Positions 17,464 through 30,200 of a DNA stretch of 64,000 bases are shown in pieces. Made by a program: the position numbers and the translations under genes. This DNA is from Flavisericum labens (GTDB lineage: Bacteria; Bacteroidota; Bacteroidia; Flavobacteriales; Flavobacteriaceae). The notes beneath the pieces were generated by a model, which was given only the letters and a program-made list of their open reading frames with translations, ran no database searches and was not told where the DNA came from. The stretch spans positions 1-64,000 of the forward strand of contig NZ_JBJJBQ010000013.1 of NCBI RefSeq assembly GCF_045446075.1, read 5' to 3'. Every line of letters starts with the position of its first letter. The first letter of the stretch is position 1.

Positions 17464-20400
17464 ATGAAAAATTATACTCTCGTAATTTTTGCTTTAATAC
17501 TATTTAATTGTCCCAATATATTTGGACAAGGTACGTTAGAAGTTATTGGTAATTCTGTTACAATCAATAATGGAGATACAACTCCCTCCCTAGCAGACGA
17601 TACAGATTTTGGTTCTGTTTTAGTAGGTTCAAATCAAGCAAATAGTTTTCAACTAGATAACATAGTAAATGGTAATTCAACAAAATACCTAAACGATGTT
17701 ACTGTAACTATTTCAGGTTCTACCGATTTTACGCCTACGACCTCAACTAATTACGGGTCAATTGCTGGTAATAATAGTGGAGTTTTTCATACTATTACTT
17801 TTACACCAAGCTCAATAGGACCAAAAACTGCCACTGTAACAGTAACCTTTACAAATGGGACCAATTCTCCCTATACATTTACCATCCAAGGTACAGGTTA
17901 CCAAAATTATCCTGAAATTGACGTACTTGGAAATGGAAGTTCTATAGCTGGAGATGCATCAAACACCCCAGACACAGGCGATGACACTGATTTTGGTGAT
18001 GTTTACGTGGGAATAGGAAGTGCACAAACCTATACTATAGATAACTCTGCGGGTGCAGCTACTTTAAATGTTACCAGCATCGTATTATCAGATGCTACAA
18101 ACTATACGGTATCTGGAATTACATTACCTGCTACGGTAAGTGCCGGTGCAAGCACAACTTTTGTGGTTACCATTAATGCGGGAAGTACAGGAACAAAAAA
18201 CTCCACAGTTACCATTAATAATGATGATTCTGATGAAGGCACTTATGTTTTCAACATAACTGCCAATGCCTTAACACCAGCTCCGGAAATTGATGTTAGA
18301 GGACTTGGGAATTCAATTGATGGAGATGGCTTAAATACCCCTTTAATATCAGACGATACTAATTTTGGATCTACAGGTGTTTCGGTAGGTAGTGTGACGC
18401 ATACCTTTACCATTCATAATACAGGACCAGCTAATTTAACCCTAGATGATCCTTCACCTTATATTACTATTGGCGGTACACATGCCGCTGATTTTACTTT
18501 AGATATTACAGGGATATCACAAACCATATCCGGATATAGTAGTACAACTTTTGATATTACTTTTGACCCTTCGGCTTTAGGAACTAGAACAGCAACAGTA
18601 TCTATTGCGAATAATGATACTACCGGAAGTGAAGATCCGTATGTATTTAATATTCAAGGTACGGGTGCTAATTCCACATTTACAGAGGTATCAGTATATG
18701 TAAATTGGCCTAGTGGTTCACAACAAAACCGAGTTGAAATTTACTCGCCATCAGACGAGCTTTTACTTACTATAGATAATGGTTATTCAGGTAATGGTAA
18801 TGCCAGTTATAGTACCACGGTAGATTTAAGTTGTGTAGAAGATTTAAGCAATTACTATTACATTATGTATGACACCAATGACAATGGTTGGGCTGGTTCT
18901 GATAATATTAGAATTTATCCTACTGGGGGAGGTGCCGATTTTGTGAACACTGATGATGGGGACAATGCCTCATCAGCAGGTTACACAGGTTACTTTAACG
19001 TTTCCGGAGCTACTTGTGGTGCCGAAATTGATGTTAAAGGAAATTTGCAATCCATCATTGGTGATGGCAGTAATACACCTTCTATATTTGACCACACTTA
19101 TTTTGGAGATGTACAAATTGTCTCTGAAACTGCTACAAGAACATTTTATTTACAAAATATTGGAGGATCAGATTTAAATGTATCCTCTATAGCTTTAACG
19201 GGCTCAGCAAATTTCACGCTTCAAAGTGCGCCAACTACGCCACTAGTTTTAGGTGTATTTGGATCTGAAGCCATTCAAATTTCATATAGCACCTTAACAG
19301 AGGTTCTGGAAACTGCTACTTTAACAATACTATCAACAGGAGATTCTGGTGAAGAAACTTACACTATAAATCTTTCTGCCAATGGTAAAAGAATATTTTT
19401 TGATAGTGACAATGATGGGGTTTATGATGATGCAGATGAGGATGATGATAACGATGGTATAACCGATTCGACTGAAGAAAACAATTGTCGATTAGCTGGT
19501 TTTGCCTCGACAACAGATTATAAGTTCTTGAATGAAACCTTTGGAACTGGAACCACAAGAAGTACCGCCATTAGTACACTATATAGTGCAACAACCAATT
19601 ATTGTATAGAAGACGGAGACAGTGGAACCAGTTCACCTTGTGACTCAAGTTTTGATGCAACAAGTCTTCAAGATGGAGAATACACGGTAGCTAGCTTTAT
19701 AACTACAGGTGTAAATGGCGAAACAGTAGGACCTACAGGAGATGCTATTGCACCATGGGCTTGGTATGCTTGGGGCACTATTGAAGACCACACCCCTGGA
19801 GATACCGATGGTAGAATGGCTATTTTTAATGCCAGTTACGCTCCGGGTGTATTTTACGAAACCGAAATTAAAGGAACATTATCTAATGTGCCTGTAACCT
19901 ATAGTTTTTGGGTAGTAAATATCGATAATGATGATTCTCGCTTTATCGCTCAAGAAGGCCCTGGAAGTGTTCCTCGTATTCAACCAAACGTAACGGTAAA
20001 CTTTTATACTTCAGATAGAAGTACCTTATTAGCCACTTTCGATACTGGTGATATTACCAGATGTTCTGGAGCCATTAACGACCCTAATGATCCAGCGTAC
20101 GACCCTTCTGATCCAGCATTCAATACATGTGTTACCTCAGAATGGAAGCAGTTTACGCAACAATTAACGACATCAGAAACGTCTTTCGTTGTACAATTTG
20201 TGAACAATGCACCAGGTGGTGGTGGAAACGATTTAGCAATAGATGATATCGTTATTTCACAAACACTTTGTGATTTAGATAGCGATAGTATCGCAGACGT
20301 ATTCGATTTAGACTCAGATAACGATGGTATTCCAGATGTTGTAGAAGCAGGCTTTGCTAGTGTGAGTGAAGGTGAAGCTAATTTAACAACTGTAGCCGCT

Positions 20401-23400
20401 TGGACAGATGCAGGAGGAAATGGTATGTACGATCCTTCAGAAGGTGTTTCACCTTTAGATAGCGATGGTGATGGTGTTCCAAACTATATTGATTTAGATA
20501 GTGATAACGATGGTATTTTTGATGTTGATGAACTTGGTGTTATCAACACTAATGACACCTTGTTTCAAAATGGTGATGGCGACATCAATGGTGACGGTGT
20601 TGGAGATGGCGTTGAAACCGAAACATTCAGATTAAAGGATTCAGATGGTGATGGTATCAACGAAGGCTATGGAGACGGTATCCTTGATATTTACGATTTT
20701 CACGAAAATAATACATCCTATGGCGATTCTTATGGAAATAATAGTCAAGGAACAGGACCACTGTATGCTTTAGACACAGATAGCGATGGAATTCCAGATT
20801 ATTTGGACACAATGTCTGATGGCTCTACTTGGGACATTGATGGCACATTATACGCCAGTCTCGATGCTGATAACGATGGTGATGTTGATGGCTCAACAGA
20901 TTCAGAACGTGATGGCATACTAGACACTTTTGATACAGATAGCTCCATTTTTGGATCACCTAGAGATTTAGACAGAAAATTACATTTATTCTTTGATGGT
21001 CGTAATGATTATGGAGAAGACACCAATGTGATACCTGCTGGTGATGCTACCATTATGGCATTTATAAGATCTAATGGTGCCAATACCCTTAATGAAGATA
21101 GAATGGTTGCAGGTCAAGACGATTTTTATTTAAGAATTAATGATGCCGACAATACAGTAAGTGTAGTGGTTGAAGGTACAACCCTCACCTCTACATCCGC
21201 AATTACAGACGGAATCTGGACACATATTGCAGCAACCACAGAATCTGGTAGCACAAAACTATATATTAATGGAGTTGAAGAAGCTAGTGATAACTCGGGA
21301 GGCATTACAGATGCATCCAATTTAATGATTGGAAAATCATCAGCGGGAAATCAACACTATCATGGTTATATGGATGAACTGCGTGTATTTGATAAAGCAC
21401 TTACGGCTGATGAGCTTAGAAAAATGATCTATCAAGAATTAAAATACACCGTTGGCAATGCTATGGGGGAAGTCATTCCAACAGACATAACTGATTATAA
21501 CTCCGTTACAGATGTAACTACACCGTTATCTTCTTCATCATTGCAAAGATATTTTAGAATGGATGCCTATAAAGATGATATTCTTGATGACTATGCTACC
21601 GCTAGCATAGATGTTGGCAGTGGTGCTAAAATATACAATACAAAAATTATAGATGTTCAATCTGCCCCACTTCCGTTTGTTACACAGCAAAGTGGTGATT
21701 TACCAACCGCATTAAATATTGCTACTGATGGTGTAAATGGAAATGATGCCGTTACATACGATTGGTCCATTGTGAAAATTTCACACGATGCGGTTACTTA
21801 CAATGCAAATCAAAAACACGTTGGTTTAATTGTAGATGCTTTGGATGGAAGTTCAAATCCAATTGAATTTAGCATACAAAACGATACAGAGCTTAATGTA
21901 AGTTGGTATTTAAAATTAGATGGTTTAATTGATTTAGAAGACGAATCGCAGCTAGTACAAGGACCTGACAGTTCGTTAGATCCATCTAGTATCGGACAAT
22001 TAGAACGAGACCAACAAGGTGTTTCTAATACTTATGTTTATAACTACTGGTGTTCTCCTGTTGCTCCAACAAGCAATTCAAATTACACAGTGCCTGATGT
22101 AATTAGCAATGTGGGATTCTTGGCTTCAGGGTACAACGGTACCACCTCTCCAGTACAAAATGCAGATTATTGGATCTGGAAATACAACAATAGACCATCT
22201 AACACCTATTCTGAATGGCAACATGTTAGAAGCACAGGTTCGTTGTCTATTGGCGAAGGGTTTACCATGAAAGGCCCTGGAACGGCAACACCAGACCAAA
22301 ACTATATTTTTATTGGACAACCAAACAATGGTGATTTTAACCTCACCATAAATTCAGGAAATGAGTATTTAGTGGGAAACCCCTACCCCTCAGCGCTTGA
22401 TGCGGATGAGTTCATAAAAGACAACATCAGTAATCTAGAAACCGATGGACGAAACCCTTCAGGTAACGTAATTAACGGTGCTCTATATTTTTGGGACCAT
22501 TTCGCGATAAACAGCCATAACCTAAGCGAATACCAAGGAGGCTATGCTACCTACACGCTAATGGGCGGTATTAAAGCAATTTCCACTGACACCAGAATTA
22601 ATGCTACTGGAGTATCAGGAACAAAAATACCTGAAAGATACATCCCTGTAGGCCAAGGTTTCTTTGTCTCAGGTGTTTTAGATGCAAGTTTGGTTGGATT
22701 ATCTCAGCCTGTTGTGGGAGGAAATTTATTATTTAAAAATAGCCAGAGAACTTTTCAAACAGAAACTGTTTCAGGATCAAATACGGGATCTATATTCCTA
22801 AAATCTACAGAGAAAAGCAGTTCTAAAACAACTCAAAAAGAAGTAGATACCAGACCGAAAATAAGACTCATGTTTGATTCTTCCGGAGGATATCACCGTC
22901 AATTACTTGTTGGTGCAGATCAAAACACGTCAAAAGAATTTGACTTGGGTTATGATGCCATTTTAATTGAAACCAATAAAGAAGACATGTATTGGAAAAT
23001 GGATGATACCAAGCTCGTTATACAGGCCGTTGATAATTTTTCCGAGGAACAAGTACTGCCCATTGGTGTTAAAGTTCAAAAGGAAGGAATGAGTTCCATT
23101 GGAATAGATTTCTTGGAAAACTTTGATAACACCAAGAACATTTATTTGCATGATAAGGAATTAGGTTCATTCTTTAACCTAATGGATGGTAGTTACAATG
23201 TCTATCTTACCCCTGGCGATTATACAAATCGTTTTGAAATTACATTTGCAAATACTTTATTAGGAATAACCGATGGCAATACTTCATCTAACGTGCAAGT
23301 ATTATATTCAAATGAGAAAGGAAGCATTATTATTAACAACCCTGCCCTTAAGGGTATAAAAAACATAAAATTATATAATGTTCTTGGTAAACTTATTTTT

Positions 23401-23526
23401 AAGGCAAACAACATTGACAGTCAGGACCATCTTGAATTTAAGACCAATAAAATTAGTAGTGGATCTTATATTATTAAATTAGTAACTCATGATGGCACAA
23501 TCTCTAAAAAAGTATTAATTCAATAA
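17464..23526 (+). CDS. Giant T9SS surface protein with choice-of-anchor D, TSP3 and LamG domains
   Basis: A 2020-residue secreted protein. Order: signal peptide (about 1-21, ending NIFGQ); choice-of-anchor D Ig-like domains (about 22-400, a further one about 520-640); a beta domain between them (about 405-520); calcium-binding TSP3-like stretches (about 644-675 and 935-1166) flanking a Cys-containing domain; a LamG/concanavalin-like lectin domain (about 1169-1322); and a C-terminal region (about 1323-2020) with LVGNPYPSALDADEF that also occurs in the next giant protein. It ends without a YPNP motif, so the tail resembles the type C (ChiA-like) sorting signal. It is likely an adhesin or polysaccharide-binding surface protein. 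No catalytic motif was recognised. Confidence 0.8.
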   Translation: MKNYTLVIFALILFNCPNIFGQGTLEVIGNSVTINNGDTTPSLADDTDFGSVLVGSNQANSFQLDNIVNGNSTKYLNDVTVTISGSTDFTPTTSTNYGSIAGNNSGVFHTITFTPSSIGPKTATVTVTFTNGTNSPYTFTIQGTGYQNYPEIDVLGNGSSIAGDASNTPDTGDDTDFGDVYVGIGSAQTYTIDNSAGAATLNVTSIVLSDATNYTVSGITLPATVSAGASTTFVVTINAGSTGTKNSTVTINNDDSDEGTYVFNITANALTPAPEIDVRGLGNSIDGDGLNTPLISDDTNFGSTGVSVGSVTHTFTIHNTGPANLTLDDPSPYITIGGTHAADFTLDITGISQTISGYSSTTFDITFDPSALGTRTATVSIANNDTTGSEDPYVFNIQGTGANSTFTEVSVYVNWPSGSQQNRVEIYSPSDELLLTIDNGYSGNGNASYSTTVDLSCVEDLSNYYYIMYDTNDNGWAGSDNIRIYPTGGGADFVNTDDGDNASSAGYTGYFNVSGATCGAEIDVKGNLQSIIGDGSNTPSIFDHTYFGDVQIVSETATRTFYLQNIGGSDLNVSSIALTGSANFTLQSAPTTPLVLGVFGSEAIQISYSTLTEVLETATLTILSTGDSGEETYTINLSANGKRIFFDSDNDGVYDDADEDDDNDGITDSTEENNCRLAGFASTTDYKFLNETFGTGTTRSTAISTLYSATTNYCIEDGDSGTSSPCDSSFDATSLQDGEYTVASFITTGVNGETVGPTGDAIAPWAWYAWGTIEDHTPGDTDGRMAIFNASYAPGVFYETEIKGTLSNVPVTYSFWVVNIDNDDSRFIAQEGPGSVPRIQPNVTVNFYTSDRSTLLATFDTGDITRCSGAINDPNDPAYDPSDPAFNTCVTSEWKQFTQQLTTSETSFVVQFVNNAPGGGGNDLAIDDIVISQTLCDLDSDSIADVFDLDSDNDGIPDVVEAGFASVSEGEANLTTVAAWTDAGGNGMYDPSEGVSPLDSDGDGVPNYIDLDSDNDGIFDVDELGVINTNDTLFQNGDGDINGDGVGDGVETETFRLKDSDGDGINEGYGDGILDIYDFHENNTSYGDSYGNNSQGTGPLYALDTDSDGIPDYLDTMSDGSTWDIDGTLYASLDADNDGDVDGSTDSERDGILDTFDTDSSIFGSPRDLDRKLHLFFDGRNDYGEDTNVIPAGDATIMAFIRSNGANTLNEDRMVAGQDDFYLRINDADNTVSVVVEGTTLTSTSAITDGIWTHIAATTESGSTKLYINGVEEASDNSGGITDASNLMIGKSSAGNQHYHGYMDELRVFDKALTADELRKMIYQELKYTVGNAMGEVIPTDITDYNSVTDVTTPLSSSSLQRYFRMDAYKDDILDDYATASIDVGSGAKIYNTKIIDVQSAPLPFVTQQSGDLPTALNIATDGVNGNDAVTYDWSIVKISHDAVTYNANQKHVGLIVDALDGSSNPIEFSIQNDTELNVSWYLKLDGLIDLEDESQLVQGPDSSLDPSSIGQLERDQQGVSNTYVYNYWCSPVAPTSNSNYTVPDVISNVGFLASGYNGTTSPVQNADYWIWKYNNRPSNTYSEWQHVRSTGSLSIGEGFTMKGPGTATPDQNYIFIGQPNNGDFNLTINSGNEYLVGNPYPSALDADEFIKDNISNLETDGRNPSGNVINGALYFWDHFAINSHNLSEYQGGYATYTLMGGIKAISTDTRINATGVSGTKIPERYIPVGQGFFVSGVLDASLVGLSQPVVGGNLLFKNSQRTFQTETVSGSNTGSIFLKSTEKSSSKTTQKEVDTRPKIRLMFDSSGGYHRQLLVGADQNTSKEFDLGYDAILIETNKEDMYWKMDDTKLVIQAVDNFSEEQVLPIGVKVQKEGMSSIGIDFLENFDNTKNIYLHDKELGSFFNLMDGSYNVYLTPGDYTNRFEITFANTLLGITDGNTSSNVQVLYSNEKGSIIINNPALKGIKNIKLYNVLGKLIFKANNIDSQDHLEFKTNKISSGSYIIKLVTHDGTISKKVLIQ

Positions 23527-23550
23527 AAACCAACCAAGTTTAAATTTTAA

Positions 23551-23590
23551 AAAGAGGTGCCCTAAAAATTACGTTTTAGGGCACCTCTTT
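23551..23590 (+). terminator. Terminator after the first giant surface protein gene
   Basis: A perfect 17-bp stem (arm AAAGAGGTGCCCTAAAA) with a 6-base loop lies 25 bases after the stop. Only a short T run follows. Confidence 0.85.
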
Positions 23591-23720
23591 AATTAAACTT
23601 ATAAAAAACTTGTCGACCTATTTTAAAACGAATCAGAATCACCAATCTAAACTTTAAACCTCTACTTGGCATGTGCTATCAATTCATTAAGTAAAAATTT
23701 AAATTGTTCAACAGAGGGCA

Positions 23721-23756
23721 TTTTTTTTAAAGCAAATTTATTTGCTTTAAAAAAAA
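23721..23756. repeat. AT-rich perfect inverted repeat
   Basis: Arms of 16 bases (TTTTTTTTAAAGCAAA and its complement) with a TTTA loop. No T tract follows in either direction, so it is not a standard terminator. It directly abuts a short minus-strand frame. Confidence 0.6.
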
Positions 23757-24224
23757 TAGTTAGTCAAATGGTTTTAGCTAGTTTCTAAATCTACCATCTA
23801 ATTTTAACGTTTGTAAATGAGTCCTAAACTGATTTTTTTAACTTTTTTTACAAGAAAAAATGCATTTTAACTGATTTTTTTAACTTTTTGTCGATATTAT
23901 TATTTTTTTATACTATATTCGTAGTTGTATAAAGTCAATAATAAGCTAACTAAATTTAAATGATTATTATTTTTTTCATATTTAACTGCTTTTCAAAACA
24001 TTACACAAATTAATCCAGATGAAAAACATTAGTCATTATGAATAAAGAAAATATCGACGTTTCAACGAATTTATTTGCTATCTATAGACTGTGATAATAT
24101 TTTTACACCCTCATTAAAATTGGTTAATAGCACTTTAAACCAAATTATAAACAATCACTAGAGAAATTTAATTTCTATTTGTGGTTTATATTTTGTTGTG
24201 CAACGCCCTAAATATTAACAATTT

Positions 24225-27200
24225 ATGAAGAAGAACTACATCTACAAAAGCGCTTGCGCTTTATTTATTCTGTTATTAAGCGGTAGCTTGTATGCAAGAA
24301 GTTTAAGTACCGTACCTACACCTACTTCACCTATACACCATTTACAATATAAGCTGGTTTCGTTTTTTTCTGGTTTGCTTTCCAATGATGCATCTATTAA
24401 GGAGAGCGCTATTAAGGAATCAAATGCTTTTGCTTTGGCCGCCCCTTTGGCAGCAGGAGATTATCGATCTGTTGGTAGTGGAGATTGGAATGACCCATTT
24501 ATATGGGAAGCAGATTATGGAGCTGGTTGGGTTTCTGCTGTGGACTACCCAGGTCTATCTCCAGGAACCAATGAAGTAACCATTCAAGCAACGCATACCA
24601 TAAACTTGGCTACTAACCTAGCTTCTTCTATGGGAGATTTAGTGGTTGACGGTACTTTAAATATTACAAATAACATAACAACTCCACCTATAAATAGTGT
24701 TACTGTTACTGGGACTTTGGATTTAGACACAAATAGCAGTCCTTGGGAAGTTACGTTAAATACAACATCTATAGATATAAATGGTGCTTCTACATTTTTG
24801 GAATTTTCAAATGCACAAGCCAGTTTACTATTACCTGCCGGAGCGTCTGTAACGTTCCAAAACGGAGGTGACATTGCTGGGTCATGCACTCCTAATAACG
24901 AAATTATCATTGACGGTGTTCAATATGCCGCCTGTAGAAACCCATCTGCTGGTTCTTATACTTTCGGGCAAGTTTTAGCGGCTGGTGGAACAATAAACGC
25001 TCAAATTACAACACCTGCTACTTCTCCAATCTCATCTGAAGTTTGTTCTACAATAAATTTTGAAGGAGGTTATTCAGGTACAGGAACAAATGTAACTGCA
25101 GATTGGGTCCTAAGATTTCCTGATGGAACACTTTCTACACTTGTCGATGACTTTGCTTTAGCCAGTCAGGCAGCGACCACTAGTTCATCTTTTACACCAA
25201 CCGTTACAGGTGAATATGTACTTACTCTTGAGGTTACTGATGGTTCAGTTACAAATGCAGCTAATGTTGTTTTTGATATTACAGCTGATGTTACAGATCC
25301 AATATTTTCAGCTCCCCCTGCAGACGTTACTGTCTCATGCATTAGCAATGTTCCCGCTATGACTAATCTTGGATGGACGGATAATTGCGATGGTTCTGGG
25401 ACTGTTGTTGGAAGTGATTCATCTTTTAGTGGCTGCGAGGACATTATTACTAGAACTTGGAGTTATACTGATATTGCTGGGAACCCTGCAAGTGCTGCTC
25501 AGTTGATAACCATTGATTACGCTGGCGCTTTAACACCTCCTGCTTTAGGAACTAGCACTGTCGCTTGTCCTGCTGACGCAACAGANNNNNNNNNNNNNNN
25601 NNNNNNNNNNNNNNNNNNNNNNNNNNNNNNNNNNNNNNNNNNNNNNNNNNNNNNNNNNNNNNNNNNNNNNNNNNNNNNNNNNNNNTGTCGTTTGGAGATA
25701 CAGATATACTGCCTGTGATTCTTCGACTACTGTTGATTGGACTCATACTTATACCATTGATTACGCTGGCGCTTTAACACCTCCTGCTTTAGGAACTAGC
25801 ACTGTCGCTTGTCCTGCTGACGCAACAGACCCTGGTGCTCCCGCAGATATTACTGATGCTTGTGGCAGAACCGTTTCTGCTGTACTTATTGGGCAAGATG
25901 CCGCAACCCCTGGTTGTGAAGGAACTGTCGTTTGGAGATACAGATATACTGCCTGTGATTCTTCGACTACTGTTGATTGGACTCATACTTATACCATTGA
26001 TTTACCTTCACCAATAGTTCCTGCAAACGGATCTAGCAATGTACAATGTTTAGCAGATGCTGTTCAAGTTGCCGCTCCTCTTGTTACCGATGCTTGTGGA
26101 AACAATCTAACTCCAGTAATTACTGAAAATGTTGATCCCGTTCCAGCCTGTGGCGCTAACAAAATTTACACATATACTTATACCGATTGTGCAAATAATG
26201 TATCTGTTTACACATATACATATACTATTGATGACACAACAGATCCTACAGCAATCCCACCAACGGCAACAGCCTTACAATGCGCTGGAGATATACCAGC
26301 CGCTATAACAACAATAACAGCCTTTAACAATTTAATTGGAGCCAATGCTTCCGATAATTGTACAGCCACTTCCAATCTTACGGTTTCCTCAACAACAGGA
26401 AGCTTAGTAGGACAAAGTTATAATGGTACTATTAATAGAACATACACCATCACAGACGCTTGTGGAAATGAGACCGATGTTGACCACGTGTTTAACATTA
26501 ATGATACTACCCCACCTACAGCTGTTTGTCAACCAATTACCGTACAATTGGTTAATGGCATGGCCAACATTGATGCCTCAGAAATAAATAATGGATCTAA
26601 TGATAATTGTGGAGTTCCAAGATTAATTAGTGTTTCTCCATCAAGCTTTAATTGTAGCAATGTTGGAGCAAATACAGTAACATTGGTTGTTGAAGATGAT
26701 GCTGGCCTCCAAAATTCTTGTACTACCACCGTTACTGTTGAAGACAATGAAGCACCAAGTACTGTTTGTATAGCATCTTCTTCTCTTACTATAACTTTAG
26801 ACCCAGTTACTGGTACTGCATCAATAACTCCAGATCAGATAGATAATGGATCAAGTGACGAATGTGGTATTGCCTCTATGAGTGTTAGTCCAAATGTGTT
26901 TGATTGTACTGATGTTGGAAACAATACCGTAACACTTACTGTAATAGATAACAATGGAAACCCTAATAGTTGTTCGACTACCATAATAGTAGACCCACCA
27001 ACTATTTCAACAGGCGCTATAACAGGAACCGTTGTAAACCCAATACCAGATAACCCAGAGCCAGCAAGTGATTTAGTTGAAGTTACGGCTTGCCCTGGTG
27101 GCACTTTAGTTCCTAGAGATGTTGAATTGACATTAGATCTTACTGGTAGCAATATTGATGCGAGCAATATTAGTACTTGGCAAATTTCAACCAATCAAGG

Positions 27201-30200
27201 AGTTTCATGGACTGATGTTGCCGGTACTTCGGGACAAACTACAGTGACTATAATGGGGCTAACAACAACAACCATTGTTAGAGCCTATATTCTATCTGGT
27301 AGTTGTCCATCTATTTCACCTTATGCATTAATACGTTTTTTACCACCAGACGAACCACCTATTATAGAAAGTATTACAAGTACGACTATTTGTTTAGGTG
27401 ATGATGTTGACATTGTGGCTTCTAGCTTCTTTGAGTATGGAGGACAATTTGGCGGCGGCGGTTATTTTAATTATGCAAACCCCGATAATTGGCTTGTTGA
27501 TGGTGTGGAATTCTTCCCAGCACCTGGTAATAATACAAATCCATCAAACTGGTTTGAGACCAATGGACCAAGAATATTTGGAGGTATTAGATATGATACG
27601 TCGGACAACACAAAATTTGCTGTTGCTAATGGTATTGGTTTTTCAACTACTATGGAAACACCTATTTTTAGTACTATAGGAATGTCTGCTAGTGAAGCTA
27701 TACTTGAATTCTATCAAGCTTACTATTTCTGTGACGGTGCTTTTGGAGAAATTAAACTATCTACAGATGGCGGTGAAAATTATGACATTACTCTTAATAC
27801 TGATCAAAATGACAACTTAACTTCTGGAAATGATTCTGGTTTTTCAGTTTTAGCAACTAGTGGAGGTTGTGGTAATGGTCCACAGGGACAACATCCAACA
27901 TCTGACCCTTTTCAACCCGCATCCATAGACCTTTCAGATTATTTGAATGAGCCAAGTTTAAGGATCATGTTTATTTTTGACAGTACACTTTCAACATCTA
28001 CATGTAATGCTAATTTTGCCCCAGGAGCGACAAACACTTGCGGTAATATCCCAAGTAATTTCGATGTTTATAGTACTTGGGTGGTTGATGATGTAGGATT
28101 TCCTTATGCGCCTATAGATGAAATATTGCAATGGCGTGATGAATTTGGAAATGTAATTGCTACAGGAAGCAACGTAACACTCACACCTATTGTACCAGGA
28201 GAAAGACGGTTTAATGTAACGGCACTTGTTAATGGCTGTAGAGCAGATACAGACGATGGTACTGAATTTGTAGATGTTAGCACTAGTTTAGCCTATGCAG
28301 GAGAAGATTTCACCCCAGCTAGTGGTAAATGTGGACAATCAAGTATTCAATTAAATGCCTATGACAATACCATTTCGGCATACAATAATAGTTTAACATT
28401 CGATGAGTACGGCAATGCTGCCTATCCTCGTCCTGGAAGTGGCGATGTAGTACCAACGCAACATTACACATTAAATGACCCCAACGACATGGGTTCGGTG
28501 TTCGATTATATGGGTACAGGGGTTACTGGTACTTGGAGTGTTGTTTCAGCTTCAACTACTGCATGCGGCGCAACAGCAACCTTCTCGAGTAATACAGACC
28601 CTAGGGCAACTTTTACTGCTGAACCAGGAGATTATACTTTACGATGGACATTAAATGATGCCAATGCGTGTTGGGACGAAGTAGATGTTACCATTACAAA
28701 CTGTAGCACCATAGATTTTGATGGCTCAGATGATTATATAACCTTTAAAAATAACTATAATTTAAATGGTTCTTTTAGTATTGAAGTTTGGATTAAACCC
28801 GAATCCACAACAGGTACCATTTTTTCAAGAAAAGACATAAATGTTCCTAATGCTGGTTATGATTTAACCTTAGCTGGAGGAAATTTATCCTTTAATTTTG
28901 GTAGTGGTTCTATTTCTACTGGAAACATAATTGATACTTCTAGGTATTATCATATAGCTGTTACTTTTGATGGTTCTGAATATATTATTTACGTAGATGG
29001 TGTGCCTATTGGCAGTCCTGTTTCTGGAAGCGCACCTGCAACCACACCTAATAATATAGAAGCCATACTTGGAGCTATGGATCAAAGCCCTCCAGGTATT
29101 CCTATGAATTATTTTAGTGGATGGATGGATGAATTTAGGGTATGGAACCGAGCACTTAATGTCCAACATATCAGGCAAATGATGAATCAAGAAATCATGG
29201 CTTTAGGAACTGACGTAGGTGGTGAAGTGATTCCAACCAGAATATATGGTGTGGATACCAATCAAGATGGTACTGAAGAAGATTTACTCATCTGGGCTGA
29301 TTTAGAAGGTTATTACAGAATGGATGCCGCTTGTGGTTACCTTACTGCTATCAAAGGTGTTACTGGTAGATTAAGAAATATTAATTCTTCCCAAAATGAA
29401 TGGGCACCAATTCCTTATACGACTTCTAGTGATAATGATTGGGATAATAGTAATACCTGGACTCATGGAGATTATTGGTATATTCCGGGAAGCACTCAAC
29501 ACAGTACTAGTATAGACTGGAACATTGTAAGAACATCCAATACTGTTACGATGGACCATCAAGATATGACCCTATTGGGACTATTAGTAGACTCTAATGA
29601 ATTAACTATAACTAATACTGGCGGCCAAAACGAAATGAATCCTGGTCATGGCTTATGGATAACAGACTATCTAAAACTTGACGGTTTTATTGATTTAGTA
29701 GGTGAATCCCAACTGGTACAAAAAAGATACAATACTACTGGGAATCCAACAATTCAGTTTAATGAAAGCATTTTGGACGTAACCAGTAGTGGCTATTTAG
29801 AACGTGATCAGCAAGGGGGTATAAACAAATTTAATTATAACTATTGGAGTCTTCCAATTGGAGCCATAAATACCAGTAGCAACAATATGCCTGCAACTTT
29901 GTCAAATAATAAAAAGGATGGCACAACTTCTAGTTCTCCTGCACCAATTACATGGATAGGTGGTTATGACGCTTCAGCCCCCAATCCAGTATCTATTCCT
30001 GAATATTGGTTATGGGCTTATGAGAACTACCCAACCAATGTATATGGTAATTGGGTCAAACTATATAAAACATCAGGTATTAAGGCAGGATTAGGCTATA
30101 CCATGAAAGGTAGTGGCAACACAAGCTATTCTTATCAAAACTATGTTTTTACCGGCAAACCTAATAATAATACTATTACTAGAGCCATAACCCTTAATAA

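Larger units (their letters stand above)
23527..24224. other. 698-bp AT-rich intergenic region
   Basis: Besides the terminator of the upstream gene, this spacer holds a perfect AT-rich inverted repeat (16-base arms 23721-23736 and 23741-23756, core AAAGCAAA/TTTGCTTT). It also holds a 21-base direct repeat (23827-23847 and 23869-23889) and a short minus-strand frame (23662-23721, 19 codons) that may be a gene remnant. A TATATTCG element near 23914 resembles a -7 box. No supported gene was found. Confidence 0.6.

Noticed and set aside
24038..24094. An 18-codon plus-strand frame upstream of the second giant gene
   Set aside because: No characteristic residues, no promoter and no hairpin after it; indistinguishable from chance in AT-rich DNA.
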